A DNA stretch of 64,000 nt from Arctopsyche grandis (Eukaryota > Arthropoda > Insecta > Trichoptera > Hydropsychidae): positions 13,509,501 through 13,573,500 of the forward strand of contig NC_135364.1 in the NCBI RefSeq assembly GCF_051622035.1. The letters run 5' to 3'. A program made the position numbers and the translations under genes. Below are positions 1 through 11,778 of the stretch, one piece after another. How positions within the stretch are numbered: position 1 is the first letter of the stretch; each line of letters opens with the position of its first letter. The notes under the pieces are model-generated. The model did not search any database and was not told the DNA's origin. It worked only from the letters and a program-made list of their open reading frames with translations.

Positions 1-3000
1 CAATGGCATCGCAAGAGATACCAGAAATGTTATTGTCTTCGGTGAACACAAACCACTGAGCACGTTCTACGTGCTTCGACTGCTAATTACACATACAATA
101 CGGCGTCTGCATACGCAACTCGGACTCCGCCATTTTTTATTGCTTTACTTTTTTCGTGATGTCGTTTTCGTTTTACATATACATAGGTATAAAAGCCTGC
201 ACAAAATGTGTTCCATTAAAATGTTTTAAAAATTCCTTCATTTCGATTTGTATGAGAGAAATTCAGCGTGGCCTTTGGATTTTTGCAGTTATTTTATGAT
301 AATTTTAAAATATAATATTTAAAAATTTGCGTTTCCTATGCTAGTAGATATTTTGTAATGCGAATACGTTAATATTTGAGCGCTTTTTCATATATGTATG
401 GACATACGTATATGGAGTCGTTGCTATTTTCTATAGTTCCATAGTCACTTAGCAACAGTAACATGTGATTTGGAAACATTAATTTTAACACTGTTCGACA
501 AATGACGACTTTTTTTGATTCAGAGAGGAGATATGACTTTTCTTGTATATCTATGCCCAGTGAACACGAATCTGGTAATAAAAAATGTTGATTGGCTCGA
601 GATTCGGAGATATATGTGTTTTATAATCGCGCGATTTTTCTATATCTTGGTGTTGTTCGGTCGATGTCTCAAAATCTGTCAATTTCCTGTTCAAAATGAA
701 TATTGGAATCTATAGTCGAGTATTTTATCTTTCATTTGTAGTACTTTTCAGCTTTCAAATTTTCTCAATAGTCGTCCAGTTCAAATCAAAAGTCAAAAGT
801 ACGTATTTTCACTTGGGATTTTTTCCCACTATTAATACTATTTTATATTGAGTTTTTTCTATTGAAACATGTTTATTGGGATAGTGTTCTGACCACACTT
901 TTTTTTTTGTTTCCGTTTAAAAGGGTTAATTGGAAATGTGCTGTATTCACAAGAATAGTCGAAGTATGATTTTTCTAAGTGGAATTTTATTTAATTCTCA
1001 TATATAGACAATTTAATATTTTATCTCTATTAATTCAATTCAGATTCGTGTACATACGAGTAAATACTAGTACGAGTTTTTAGCTCGCAATTTTACCGAT
1101 TTAAAATTTAGCACTGTTCAATCTTATTTTATATCATATTCATTTTTATGTCTTTGCCATTATACGAACTTCCATTATAATTGCTTAATTAATATTGGTG
1201 TTAGTTTTTAAGAGCCCCCCCACTAAATTCTCGAAGACCTCATAAATTGAATAGTTTTTGTTTTCAAAGTAAGTTAATTTTTCCAAGTAAAAATTTGGGA
1301 CCTGACAAACGTTTGGTTTAAAGTAATTGAATTTAATATACAACATTGCAATACCTTTAAACTGGTTTGAATTCATTGCACATTTCTTGCATTTACATGT
1401 AATTATCGTACCCGAACACCTGATTAATATTGAGTTTGTTTTGACTTTTAGATTTTTTTTCGCCGATTTAATCCTAGCTTAAAATAATAATTGACATGTT
1501 GATTTTTGAATTTTAGATAAATCCCCTCAAGTATGTTAATTAAGTATTAAACTACTTTCTTGCGCTCTCATTGGTTACCTATCTACGTATATGTTAACAA
1601 TTAGTTCGTTTTTTCACTCGTTAAGATTAATGTATCAAGTAATAATTTAATATCCATTTATGAATAACGCAATCAAAAATAATTAATAACGTTGACAGTT
1701 TTTGTCAGTGCACTAAGTAAGTTGTCATGGTCGCATTTTTTCTTTTAGGGTTAATATTATAGAATAGGCATTAATCATATGACGGGCTGAAAACTAGACT
1801 GGTACAAGTGACATTTTTAAAAAAAGCTGGTTTAAGTGCTAAAATAATAGCATTTCATATGAGTCTTTACTTATTGGAATAATAAAAAATATATATTAAC
1901 CAAGTGAAGGCCACTTCAATGTTTTTGCGGTGAAATTTCAAAACAATTTTGAATTGTTCCACGATTTAGCAAAACGTTCCTATGCAAAACGTGAATGTAC
2001 ACATACACACACAATACTGAAATCCGATGCATAATGGATTATTGCAGTAAAAATGCAGATGCTATGCCAGAGACGGGTATAGTTCCTTAGACGCGTCGTA
2101 CGTGCGTTACATTCAATTAGATGCGGGGAATTGATTTCTTGCATCTCTGTCCCCCGAAGAACGCAGCCTCTCTCAAACATTAAATTAAATCAAATTATTG
2201 TGCACAATTCTAAGAATGGCTATTTCACGAATCATTCGCGTTATTTATAACTTGACTGAATTTCTAGCTATAAATTGGACGATATCTAATGTATTCAAAC
2301 ACACGTAAGTTTAACTTTAGCTAAATTTCCTATAGCTAAATATTTACGAATATATTGATATATATATGTACATATATACGTACATAAATAGCGTCCCATT
2401 TAATGTCAAATATCGTAAATGCTCAAACTTATCTGAAAAGCTATCAATTTCTGTAAATATTGTATTTGCATAATTTCTTATCCAATGACCCAAGTCGTGA
2501 AACAATTTTAAAATAAATCGAAATATCTATTTATTTATAGACGGTCGTAAATACTGGGATTATGTTTGTATGTGTTAAAATTCTAAAACGATTTACAAAC
2601 GCACGCCTACTACAACTTTAGACAGTTCATGTTTTATACACAATACTTGATCTCTAAGTATTCAGTACTATAGTTATACCGAAATGCATTATGCACTAAA
2701 CCTCTTCAAATGAACCTCGTCCACGGAAACTTGAGCTTTTTTCCTATTAGAACAGTACCTACATACATACAATGTATGTACATATATACGCATTCATTAG
2801 TCAGCAGCTACAAATGTACATACATATGTATATGCCTCAGCCATACAAAACAATCTCTTTTTTTTGCATCGTATTAATTTGAAGTAGTACGATGCAAAAA
2901 ATATTGGGGTCGAAGTGGATTCGTTTTGTGATTTAACAATACATATGTACAATATATTTTTCGTAGAACTTTGATATAATACTGTTTGACTTTTAGCTAC

Positions 3001-3079
3001 TCATTATTAAATCATATGATTATTTTAATATACAAAATCTTAATTTTAAAGACAGCGTCCTTTCGCATCGTGGCTACCG

Positions 3080-3770
3080 CTAATATCATCATTCATCATC
3101 ATTTACAGCAATTCACCATCCACTGCTGGATGTAGGCCTCTTTCCAATACGCATCCATTCGTTTTGCGCAACTCTCATCCATATCACCCCACACATTTTC
3201 TAATTTCGTCCACATATTTTTTGTGGCCTTTCTTTCATCCTTTTACATTGTCTCAGGTACAATTGTCAATTTTTCTAGCCACGTGATCCCACATTACCAT
3301 TTCAATCTCTTCGCTCTCACTACTATATACATATGTATATCCACCTTGTCATACTTCTCACCCACGTATTCCGTTTTCTATCTCTTCTCGTTATGCTGAG
3401 TGCATTAGACTTTGTGTAACATTTTGGCGTTGAATGTCCATGTTTCACATCCATACGTCATAACTGGCAAAACACATTGATCGAAGATCTTTTTCCTCAG
3501 GCGAAGTAGCATTTTTGATTTAAAAAGGCATTCATTCGTCCAAATGCACTTCATCCTAATTTCATACGTTTCTTTATTTCTTCTTCTTTACTATCGGACA
3601 TGTCAATTATTTGACCTAAATATAAGTAATTATTTACTACTTCTACTGTTGTATCATCTTATGAAATGCTATCAGGCATGCAATAACTATTGAACATTAG
3701 TTTGGTCTTATTTGCGTTAATTTTTAATCCTACTTTTAACATTTTGACGTTCGATGTCCAAGTTTCATAT
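3080..3770 (-). mobile_element. RTE-like LINE 3' fragment (decayed reverse transcriptase)
   Basis: Read on the minus strand, broken frames give the C-terminal part of a non-LTR reverse transcriptase. Around 3600-3720 there is a GLKINANKTKLMF-like motif followed by VEVVNNYLYLGQIID. After it come a LGxSAFGRMNAF-like stretch (about 3510-3560) and a terminal QQWMVN-like motif near 3110-3130. Several stops and frameshifts mean it is dead. The motif order is that of RTE-clade elements (family knowledge). A related tail lies at 43580-43880 on the plus strand. Confidence 0.65.
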
Positions 3771-4039
3771 TCACACTTCATCACTATCAAAACGCATTGA
3801 TCGAAAATCTTTCTTCATTTAAAGTTGCTTTTTTGATTTAAAAACGGCCAAATGTAGTCCATCATAATTACATATGTACGTCTCGTTATTTCCTCTCCGT
3901 TACTATAGTTACAATGTTCTATGTAAAAAACATTCGATGTGAGCTTAAATTGAATCGATTTTTTTTTAAATATTCTAGGACTTGGTTGGGTAGTGTATAT
4001 GGATATGAGTGGGGTCAATTTTAGTTGTATTTTCAGTAA

Positions 4040-4300
4040 TTTTTCATTAGATTTCCACGGGTGTCGTGTTGGTCGGCCATTGCGGTATGCGAGATTTATT
4101 GTTGGGGGGGCCGCGTTTGGACCGCGGGCCGCACTTGTAATCCATTAGGCTACGCAGCCGTAGCCACGTAGCCGGCGGCCAGCTAGATCCCATTGAGATT
4201 AAGTCCACATTAAGAGCCCACCGGCCAGATAAGATCTGCCCGAGCTATCTGTGTTGGCCGTTCGGCATTGTACCGATTAATAGGGACACCGAGAGATACT
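4040..4300. other. GC-rich intronic island
   Basis: About 260 bp of distinctly higher GC within an AT-rich intron, with GGCCGC and GTAGCC-type runs and a GATA-type AGATAAG site near 4227. There is no convincing ORF. It contains CGGCCATT at 4074-4081. It may be a conserved non-coding or regulatory element of grh, or an old repeat; the sequence alone cannot decide. Confidence 0.3.
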
Positions 4301-4575
4301 CGCCATTGTGCCCGTATCCGACATTATCGCTACATCAAACGCACCACGTGTACCTACCCACCGTATATTATACTATGTTTATTATATTATATTATTTTTT
4401 CACGAAAACATCCACCGTATTTAAATTAATCTTCGTCCGGACAACGGCTCCCTCCTTTTTCATATCAATACCACCCATATATGTATATATAAAACGAACT
4501 ATAATAATATATCTGTTAGCTGCACATCAAAAACCGATGAAACTCGATGTACGAAAATTTTGCTATCATTTACAT

Positions 4576-4963
4576 CGGTCTCCGTGACGAGACAGAATGT
4601 TAAATGACAGAAAACGCAAATATCGGAAGGCAAAGATCGAAAATCGAAAGATCTTAAGTCGAAAGATCAAAAAAAATAGTGCATGGTAAACGGTACATAC
4701 TCACGTACATACTCACTTAATTTGCGCGAGCAGGATACAATAGGAACAAGAGGAACAGGCTTTTCCTCCCGTATTAATGTGCGCGCGCAGAATACGGGAG
4801 GAAAAGCATGTTTCTCTTGTTCCTGTTGTATCCTGCTCGTGCAAAATAAATGAGTATGTACCGTTTACCATGCACCATTTTTTTTGATCTTTCGATTTTC
4901 GATCTTTGCCTTCCGATATTTGTGTTTTCTGTAATTTAACATTCTGTCTCGTCACGTAGACCC
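4576..4963. mobile_element. Foldback MITE with long terminal inverted repeats
   Basis: A 388-bp element made of two arms of roughly 185 bp that are near-perfect reverse complements around a short GC-rich centre near 4776. The left end reads CGGTCTCCGTGACGAG and the right end reverse-complements to GGGTCTACGTGACGAG. It is flanked on both sides by the 9-bp direct repeat CATTTACAT (4567-4575 and 4964-4972), a target-site duplication. Long inverted repeats with a 9-bp duplication fit a non-autonomous Mutator-like element (family knowledge). There is no coding capacity. Confidence 0.8.
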
Positions 4964-5924
4964 CATTTACATATGTATGTACATATGTGCAGAGGCCATC
5001 TATCATATGTAGTTATATTGGTGACCTAAAATTTAACTGTCATTATTAATTATATATTGACTAATATCTACACTGAAATCATTAGATTCTTCGCAATATA
5101 TGTATGTACATGTACATATGTACATACATACATATACGAACGTATTTTTAATAATTGCTCCTTGTCGCCTTTCAACTGTCACAATTTTCTTCGTTGTTAG
5201 GTATTTACAATACACAACTTTCAAAGTATCAAGGATCAAACTTCTACAAAATAACTCGTGTGTATATATTTGCAACATTAGTTTAATTAGTGTTGTTGTT
5301 TTTATGCAGGTCAATGTCGCAAAATTCGAATGTTACTTATTCACAAGAATGGGTACTTGACGACCCCAAATCAGATCAATAACTCGCTAGAAAAAATAAT
5401 TTAAGCCTAGTTTATTTTTTAAGGGTTTTTTATACGTTTCACTTCGCTAATCGGTCAGACAATATGTCCTACATTCTTCCGATCGCTTTAAAACTTTGCC
5501 ATTTTGCAAGATTTGGCCCCTGATAGAGATTTCATCTTACTCGATAGTCAAATATAATCGCAATAATTAACTCATAAATGTCACTTACATATGTGTGTTG
5601 ACACTTGAAATGTACTTACATTTTGGTATGTATCGTATTAATCGGTCGCCTTTTTCAATTACAATATGTATGCACATTAGTGACGATTTAATTTTATTGT
5701 GCATAGATATTCTATCACTTACATATTTTATTTTATTAATTTTATGCCAGGAAGGCCTTACAGGTAAACCCCAATGCGCCTTCCTGGCCAATTACAAACA
5801 ATTCAGCATTTTTATTATACAAGTCGCTGAATTACGAGACACTGCAAATTAACGAGACATCTATGAATTGTACATAAATTTTATTGTACATTAATCATGC
5901 TCAAATAGTGATGACATAGTTAAT

Positions 5925-6152
5925 AGTAGGTAGGAAGGTTTTTAATCGGGAACCGTTTCAACAATGAAATCATAGAAAATGGCAAACTCTGATAGGAAAC
6001 GATCGACCTGGAGTCACAAATATCCAGGTCTGACCAGCAGCACTACAGATATACTCAGAAAAATTCTTTTTCAATCGAGGTCAGCTCATGGGATCGAACC
6101 CGGAGCCTCTCCGTGTTAAGCAGAAGCTTAACGACCGAACTATGCTTCCGGC
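5925..6152 (-). mobile_element. tRNA-derived SINE-like element
   Basis: On the minus strand the head carries a strong RNA polymerase III B box, GGTTCGATCCC (complement of 6090-6100), in a tRNA-like context. A non-tRNA body follows, ending near 5930 in a CCTACCTACTATT-like tail. The A box is only a partial match. Head, body and simple tail are the usual SINE layout; a (TA)n tract sits just beyond the head. Confidence 0.55.
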
Positions 6153-6172
6153 TATATATGTACATATATATG

Positions 6173-6180
<8 letters not shown>

Positions 6181-6244
<64 letters not shown>
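6181..6244. repeat. (TA)n microsatellite followed by a T run
   Basis: Uninterrupted TA dinucleotides run from 6181 to 6229 and are followed by about 15 T. The IYIYIY-type peptides predicted across it are not real proteins. Confidence 0.95.
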
Positions 6245-7564
6245 ACTTGCATGTGTTTATAAACAATCAAAAGTATTTTATATAAAATTGACAGTTTAAT
6301 GACTTTAAATGTCTGCAATTTAATATACAGTACCACATATTTTGTTTGAGAATATGATTGAAAAGCATACTAAAGGCTAAACTAAAGCTATAAAATAAAC
6401 AATTCAACGTAAGTTTCACCCAGGCTATCGCTTAGCGTTAACCCCTAGCGCGCAATCAATCAAATATGCTCGTATAACTATAACGTAATAATTCTAATGG
6501 CGCACCGTTAACACGCGCAGCTAAGTTTATAAATATGAATTTTGCGATCGGAATTTTCCATTTTTTTTTTACTCCGTATTTTTTTTATCTTTACATGATG
6601 TCGGTGTGGTGCGTAAAGACAATTTTAATGCGTCCCATAAGATACGTCTCGCTAATGCATTCGACTTCTCTAAAATTTTAATCTCTTCGCGTGTGACGTG
6701 AGACGTTCTATAATTGACAATCGTAAAATTCTCTGAGGTAGTAGTAGTTATGTTGAATGAGCAGACGACACACTAGCTCGCGAGAAATGTCAGAATTTTA
6801 TTCGTATTTATTCATATTCATCTTTTGCAGTTTCCGATCTTGTGTTCAGATTACGTGTACCTATAAAGCTCAGACATCGATCAAATGTTGTACAATTCTC
6901 CGGGGTCAAATGTGATCCCAGTGAACTTCGCCCAACCGATTTATCAACGTAATTTGCATTGCATTTTCTAGTATATCTATTATTGAATAGATATCGAACA
7001 TTTTTTTTATGTTTGTCTTTTTGTATTTAAAATTATTAAAATTGAATCAAATTTAATGTTTGACTTTCGTTTTATGTAACATGGAGATGATTGAACGATT
7101 TCATGCTAAATTATACACCGGTGAATTGCAATTTATTTTAGATTCGTTTAAATCTTTTTAGCTTAAACGATTAAATGCTTCTGGATAGTTATACTGGTTC
7201 ATTCTGCTCTATAATTTGTAGTTATAAATTTTAAAATAAATTATCTATTAAATAAAAATATGAATAGACCTACATACCTGTGGCGATCTATTATGGTTTT
7301 TTAAGTGATACGCATGAGTCATTCTATTTTTTATATATTAATTCAATTGCTACCGATTATGTGTTAGACATTGAAATACAGTGACGTCATATTAAAAAAA
7401 ATTAAAATCAATTTAAACCAAATTTACGGAAATAGCCTTCGAATATCGATAGAACGATTATAATATACAGATATGTATATGATTTTAGTTAGTTGTAATA
7501 TATAATTTATTTTTCAAATTTAATTAGCATTTTTGAAATTTTATACAAGCTATATACATGCTTA

Positions 7565-7620
7565 TGTACATACTAGTGAATAGCCCGATGAAACATCATC
7601 GCATGGGTATAAAATTATTA
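7565..7620. repeat. Dispersed repeat end with CGATG/CATCG hairpin
   Basis: Contains CTAGTG followed by CCCGATGAAACATCATCG and ATGGGT. A diverged inverted copy with the same order lies at about 43190-43250. The element family is not identified. Confidence 0.5.
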
Positions 7621-7939
7621 TATACTCTTATAAAACTAAAAAAAAAAATCCGGAACCGGAACCGTTATTTTCGTAGACTCTCATAGATAGTTTTCAATTC
7701 TTTATTTGTAATAATTTTCGATTCTTTCGTTTTCAATTATTTATTTAAAGACTTCCTATTTTTTTCTATTATTATTAGCTATCGCCCCGAGCGATACTGC
7801 AAATCGAAATCGATTCACTCGATCCATGACACCCGACTTCTCCCGACAACTACCGAAGATATGACTCCCTTCTGATTGGTTGTCCATACGTTCTGTACGA
7901 TTATTGAATATTAACGTTATTTAGAGCAGCCTTTATATC

Positions 7940-8015
7940 CGTATCATGGTGTACTGGTCAGTGTATATTGATCTGGGCGCGATGGGGGTAGGTTCGAGTC
8001 GGCGTCCTGGAATTG
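7940..8015 (+). mobile_element. tRNA-like SINE head
   Basis: An A box TGGTGTACTGG (7947-7957) is followed 34 bp later by a B box GGTTCGAGTC (7991-8000). That is tRNA-gene spacing, but I could not fold a full cloverleaf. An AT-rich tail follows. A SINE head is more likely than a functional tRNA gene. Confidence 0.45.
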
Positions 8016-8237
8016 ATTTTATTTTTTCAAATATCGCTAAAATATAAATTAATTTCAATTTCAATAATTTCAATTAAAAATATATATTTAATTGTTTTAT
8101 ATGAAAAGAAAAAAAAATGGTTCAAAACTTCGATAAATGAAATTATTAAAATTACGTATTTTTATATGGCGAGAAGGAATATTTCAATTAATGTTTAAAA
8201 AAAAAAGGTGAAATGAAAAATTGGATTTGGCACGATG

Positions 8238-8312
8238 TCAGAGACCATTAGCTCATTTAGACCCATATTCAGGCTATTTGGGGTGATCGGTTCGAGTCGC
8301 GACAAAGTCGTC
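8238..8312 (+). mobile_element. Second tRNA-like SINE head
   Basis: An A-box-like TAGCTCATTTAG lies near 8249-8260 and a B box GGTTCGAGTCG at 8289-8299, about 30 bp apart and on the same strand as the 7940 copy. A CA-rich microsatellite begins about 70 bp downstream. It is probably another tRNA-derived SINE fragment. Confidence 0.4.
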
Positions 8313-8380
8313 TCGTCGAAAAATGAATTAATCGATTTTTATCGATTCGTTCATTATGTTCGGCGAGAGTTAGGACACAC

Positions 8381-8418
8381 ACACACACCCACACACACAC
8401 CCACACACACACACACAG
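8381..8418. repeat. (CA)n microsatellite with CCCA interruptions
   Basis: CA dinucleotides interrupted twice by an extra C, which gives THTPTHTPT-type reading frames. It is simple sequence, not coding. Confidence 0.9.
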
Positions 8419-10649
8419 ATTACCGTCTTTATATATATGATATGAATATGCATAATTATTCACCGATATCTGGTACCGTGTCAACTTTTTCGATAAGACC
8501 TACTTACTAAAAAGTCCAACGACACAGGCTTTCGGATTAATTCTCTCCTTTACGAACAAAACCTGATCGAAACGTTACTCTCATTATTATAAGTGCACAT
8601 TAATTATTATTTTTTCCCTTCAACAAAAAAGAGCACAAAGTGGTCATTGTGGTGCACAAGGGAGGTCATCGCTTATGTGATCATATGTATACGCATATAT
8701 ATTAAGGTCAACGCACATTTTCGTCTAAAGGTGTTCGTTAAATATATTAGTAAATTAGAACCCAAGTTCGTCTCGTTCATTTGATGAAAGTAGTTTTGCA
8801 CTTGTATGGCACTTTTGACATGTCACTATATATTACATATTACATGTATATAAAACATGTGAAAAAAATTTTGAATATATGTATTTATTACAAAGGTTGA
8901 AATTTTGTCACGGTCGTCAATAGTTCGAAATATTCAAATCGATTTTAATTCGCTTGAATTTGTCCTACACGTGTCTGATGAAGATTGTAGTATAGAATCA
9001 ATGATAGCGTTTTTCGAAAGTCATAGATCAAATGCGCTATGTCGAAGCATTTTCCAGTTAACATGGTCCTATCCGGATGATCCATCACTCGGTTGAAGAC
9101 AAGACAAGCCCGAGTGCTAATCACGCACGTAGACAAGGGATTGAAGTACCTTGTGTATTTTAAATCAATTATTACAGCGGTTTTCAAGTCGACCTTTGGA
9201 ATCTTAGTGATATGAAGCAATCTAAAATTCAACAAATATACAAATTTCCTATTGTTTGTTCGTTGATGTTCATATCTAGAAAATTTTAGCCGTTCTAATC
9301 ATCACTTTGTAGTTAAAGGCATTACAAATTAGTTGTCGATTTGTTGCGATATGTACATAGTTTGAATCGTTTAAAAATTCATTAATAACAGTCCTTTCAA
9401 ATTAACACCTTTAACGAGGCCCGATCGATGTGTATGGTTTTTATCGGCGATCTTAATTGCCTGGTAAATCGATAAACGTTTTAGAACCGCCGTTCGAGTG
9501 CGTCATTTATCGCTAATTAAATCGAATCATCGTCAAGTGTGTGGACACGAATGAAAGTCACCGCTAGATCACCTCAAAGTAACTATCAATCATGCTGTAG
9601 CTCTTCGTACACGTTCTTGTTAATTTGTAGCAAAAAATAATATTATATTAGGTAGATTTTATTAACTTACGTAATGTAATAATATATGCAGCTTTCTAGC
9701 GTATTGAAAATTAACGAGCTTCGATTCTCGTAAATTCGTTATAATTAAACAGAGGCGTTGATTCGTAAGCAATTTTCTTCAATTTGTAAAGTAGCGGTTT
9801 GGTTCTGCGATAATCACATTTGCATATATCGGATACAAAACGAACGGGTAAATTCTCGATACACGATAACATTTCAGATGGCAATAAAACAACGAACGAC
9901 TGGTTATTATAATTATTGTCGTCGTTTCTATGTACAATCACAACACAGGTGGATGCTTTCTCACTCGGCGAGTACATTTTCTGCATTACGATTTATTAAA
10001 TATAAACGTCCGGTTGTTTTTATTTTATTTGTGTAATTAAATAATTATTTTTCAGTATCGTTAAATGTACATAATTGAATACCTATAAATATAAAAATGA
10101 ATAACGAAATCCCGATTGTTGGACATCTATCGCATTGGTGAGAAAACCCTCTCTCATCCGAGCAAAAACCTTTGGACGGATTCCACAGTTGCAATCTCTT
10201 ATTATGGCGTGGCAACGAGTAATGATAATTAGTTCAGCAGAAGTACAGAATAAAGCCAAGAATTAGTAAAACACCTTAGAGACATTTCACTCGTTTCCGC
10301 TCGCTAACGCCGAGAATGCCATAATAATAAGCTGTGTACGTTCAACGTATCCTGTCACGGTTTCATACAAACATACTTGAATTATTGTACTTTCATTGAA
10401 CAGATCATATGTGAAGTATGGATTATGAGAACTTTTAAATCTGATTTTCGGAAATGACACGTCAGATATTTTACTTTTTTTCGGCAAAATGAATGGTATG
10501 AACCTCTTTGAGCCGGATTTAATTTATATAATGAAAACCGTGTGTTGGCCACTGGTCAGTATTTTTTTCCGATCGCATGTATCGAATTTTTTCGTACGCC
10601 GACCGCAACACGGTAGTTGTATTTTCTGTCGTCATTCAATATAACCAGA

Positions 10650-10860
10650 AGAGTAAAAGGACGAAACCGCACTCTTGCACGTACCGAGAGACCTCAAAAG
10701 ACTTCACTTTGGACCCAGGGAGTACATTTTTGCCTCAGGAGCAAAAATCTCCCCTAGGGCGAGACATCGACCACCACAGTAATATCGCGTGTGGGTGGAT
10801 CGTTACGAAAGCCCAGACATGCCGCGGTAATGAACCCACAGCAAACCACTTAAAATGTAC
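10650..10860. other. Unexplained moderately GC-rich patch
   Basis: A 123-codon open frame (10577-10948) crosses this patch, but its product matches nothing I recognise and it has no clear splice or start context. The patch has an internal GGAGCAAAAATCTCC imperfect palindrome. A 15-bp string near its start (CCTCAAAAGACTTCA) recurs near 34512. Function unknown. Confidence 0.25.
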
Positions 10861-11666
10861 AAAAAAAAATTACAATTATACAGTAGTCTGTGTGACGTTC
10901 GAATACTTATTTTTTCAAATAAGTCAATACAGATATGTTAAAGTTTAATTCAATGAGTTGGTTATTGAGATCCTGAGACCCTGAGAATGAGATCCTTTCT
11001 TACAAACAAGACGCAATTCACAATCAAAATAAATTGCTATATTCAATTATGATCAAATTTTACTAGCTAAATTTGTATTTTATACAATTATTTTTTATTG
11101 AAATCGTCTTGTCTAAGATACATGTTTGCTTATTATACAAAAAGAACGATTGTGTTGTTTTGTTGTATCGCCGAATGTTCGTAAGCAGAGGAGTGACTTT
11201 TTTACTATTGATATAGATATTTTATTACAGTATAATTTAAATGACACTGGGCAAGTCGAGATGGTTTTGATTTATTTAAAAAAAAGTCGGTTAATATGAA
11301 CACGGACGCCCGTGGAAAAATAAACACCCCGTTATTACGCACGTTAAAATGTATGTTATTATAATGCGACCGAATATTACATACCGGTAAAATGTACATA
11401 TGTATATTTTTCCTGTCCCAGAAATGATTAAAAAAAAAACAATTTCATTTCAATGATACGCCGACGATTTATTAGATTTGTTCAATGGACAAATTATACC
11501 CGTCGGTTATTTGAACGTATTTGCTCACATCACAGTTATTATTACGAATTATAAATTATGACTGGTAGGTGGGTTGTTAGTGGACTGATTTTGATAAAAT
11601 TTCACCATTCAAAACTGCATCATATTTTTTTTATTCGTGTTTAAAATTTTGTTTGTTTTGTTGCAG

Positions 11667-11778
11667 AGCGTGGTAATGTTAATGTTCAGAGAAGAAAAAT
11701 CACCTGAAGATGAAATCAAAGCGTGGCAGTTTTGGCACGGCAGACAACACTCAGTCAAACAGCGTATATTAGACGCAG
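11667..11778 (+). CDS. grh: grh exon ([16 protein letters not shown]...)
   Basis: The acceptor TTGTTTTGTTGCAG precedes the exon and the donor is GCAG|GTGAGT. It begins in phase 0 and ends with one base of a split Asp codon. The 37 residues are near-identical to the Grainyhead family, including the [18 protein letters not shown] segment in the DNA-binding domain. Confidence 0.95.

Larger units (their letters stand above)
1..11666 (+). other. grh: 5' part of the window: grh intron (3' portion)
   Basis: No exon is recognised before the first grh exon at 11667. The CP2-domain stretch that should precede it (the part containing the GQFYG-like motif) was not found here in any frame, so this is inferred to be the 3' part of one long grh intron. 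It holds AT-rich sequence with many TACATATGTA-type tracts, a RTE-like LINE fragment, a foldback element, three tRNA-derived SINE-like segments and GC-rich patches at 4040-4300 and 10650-10860, listed separately. The remaining stretches (about 1-3060, 5000-5900, 6250-7560 and 8500-11660) show only short random-looking ORFs. Confidence 0.6.

Noticed and set aside
1..51. Possible short exon at the left edge beginning ATG (MASQEIPEML...) before a GTGAAC donor
   Set aside because: It is only about 13 codons, with no match I can recognise. It cannot be judged without sequence to the left.
6055..6336. Frames rich in Ile-Tyr
   Set aside because: These are translation of a (TA)n microsatellite next to a SINE.
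7940..8312. Functional tRNA genes
   Set aside because: A and B boxes are present but I could not build acceptor and anticodon stems, and AT-rich tails follow, so SINE heads are more likely.
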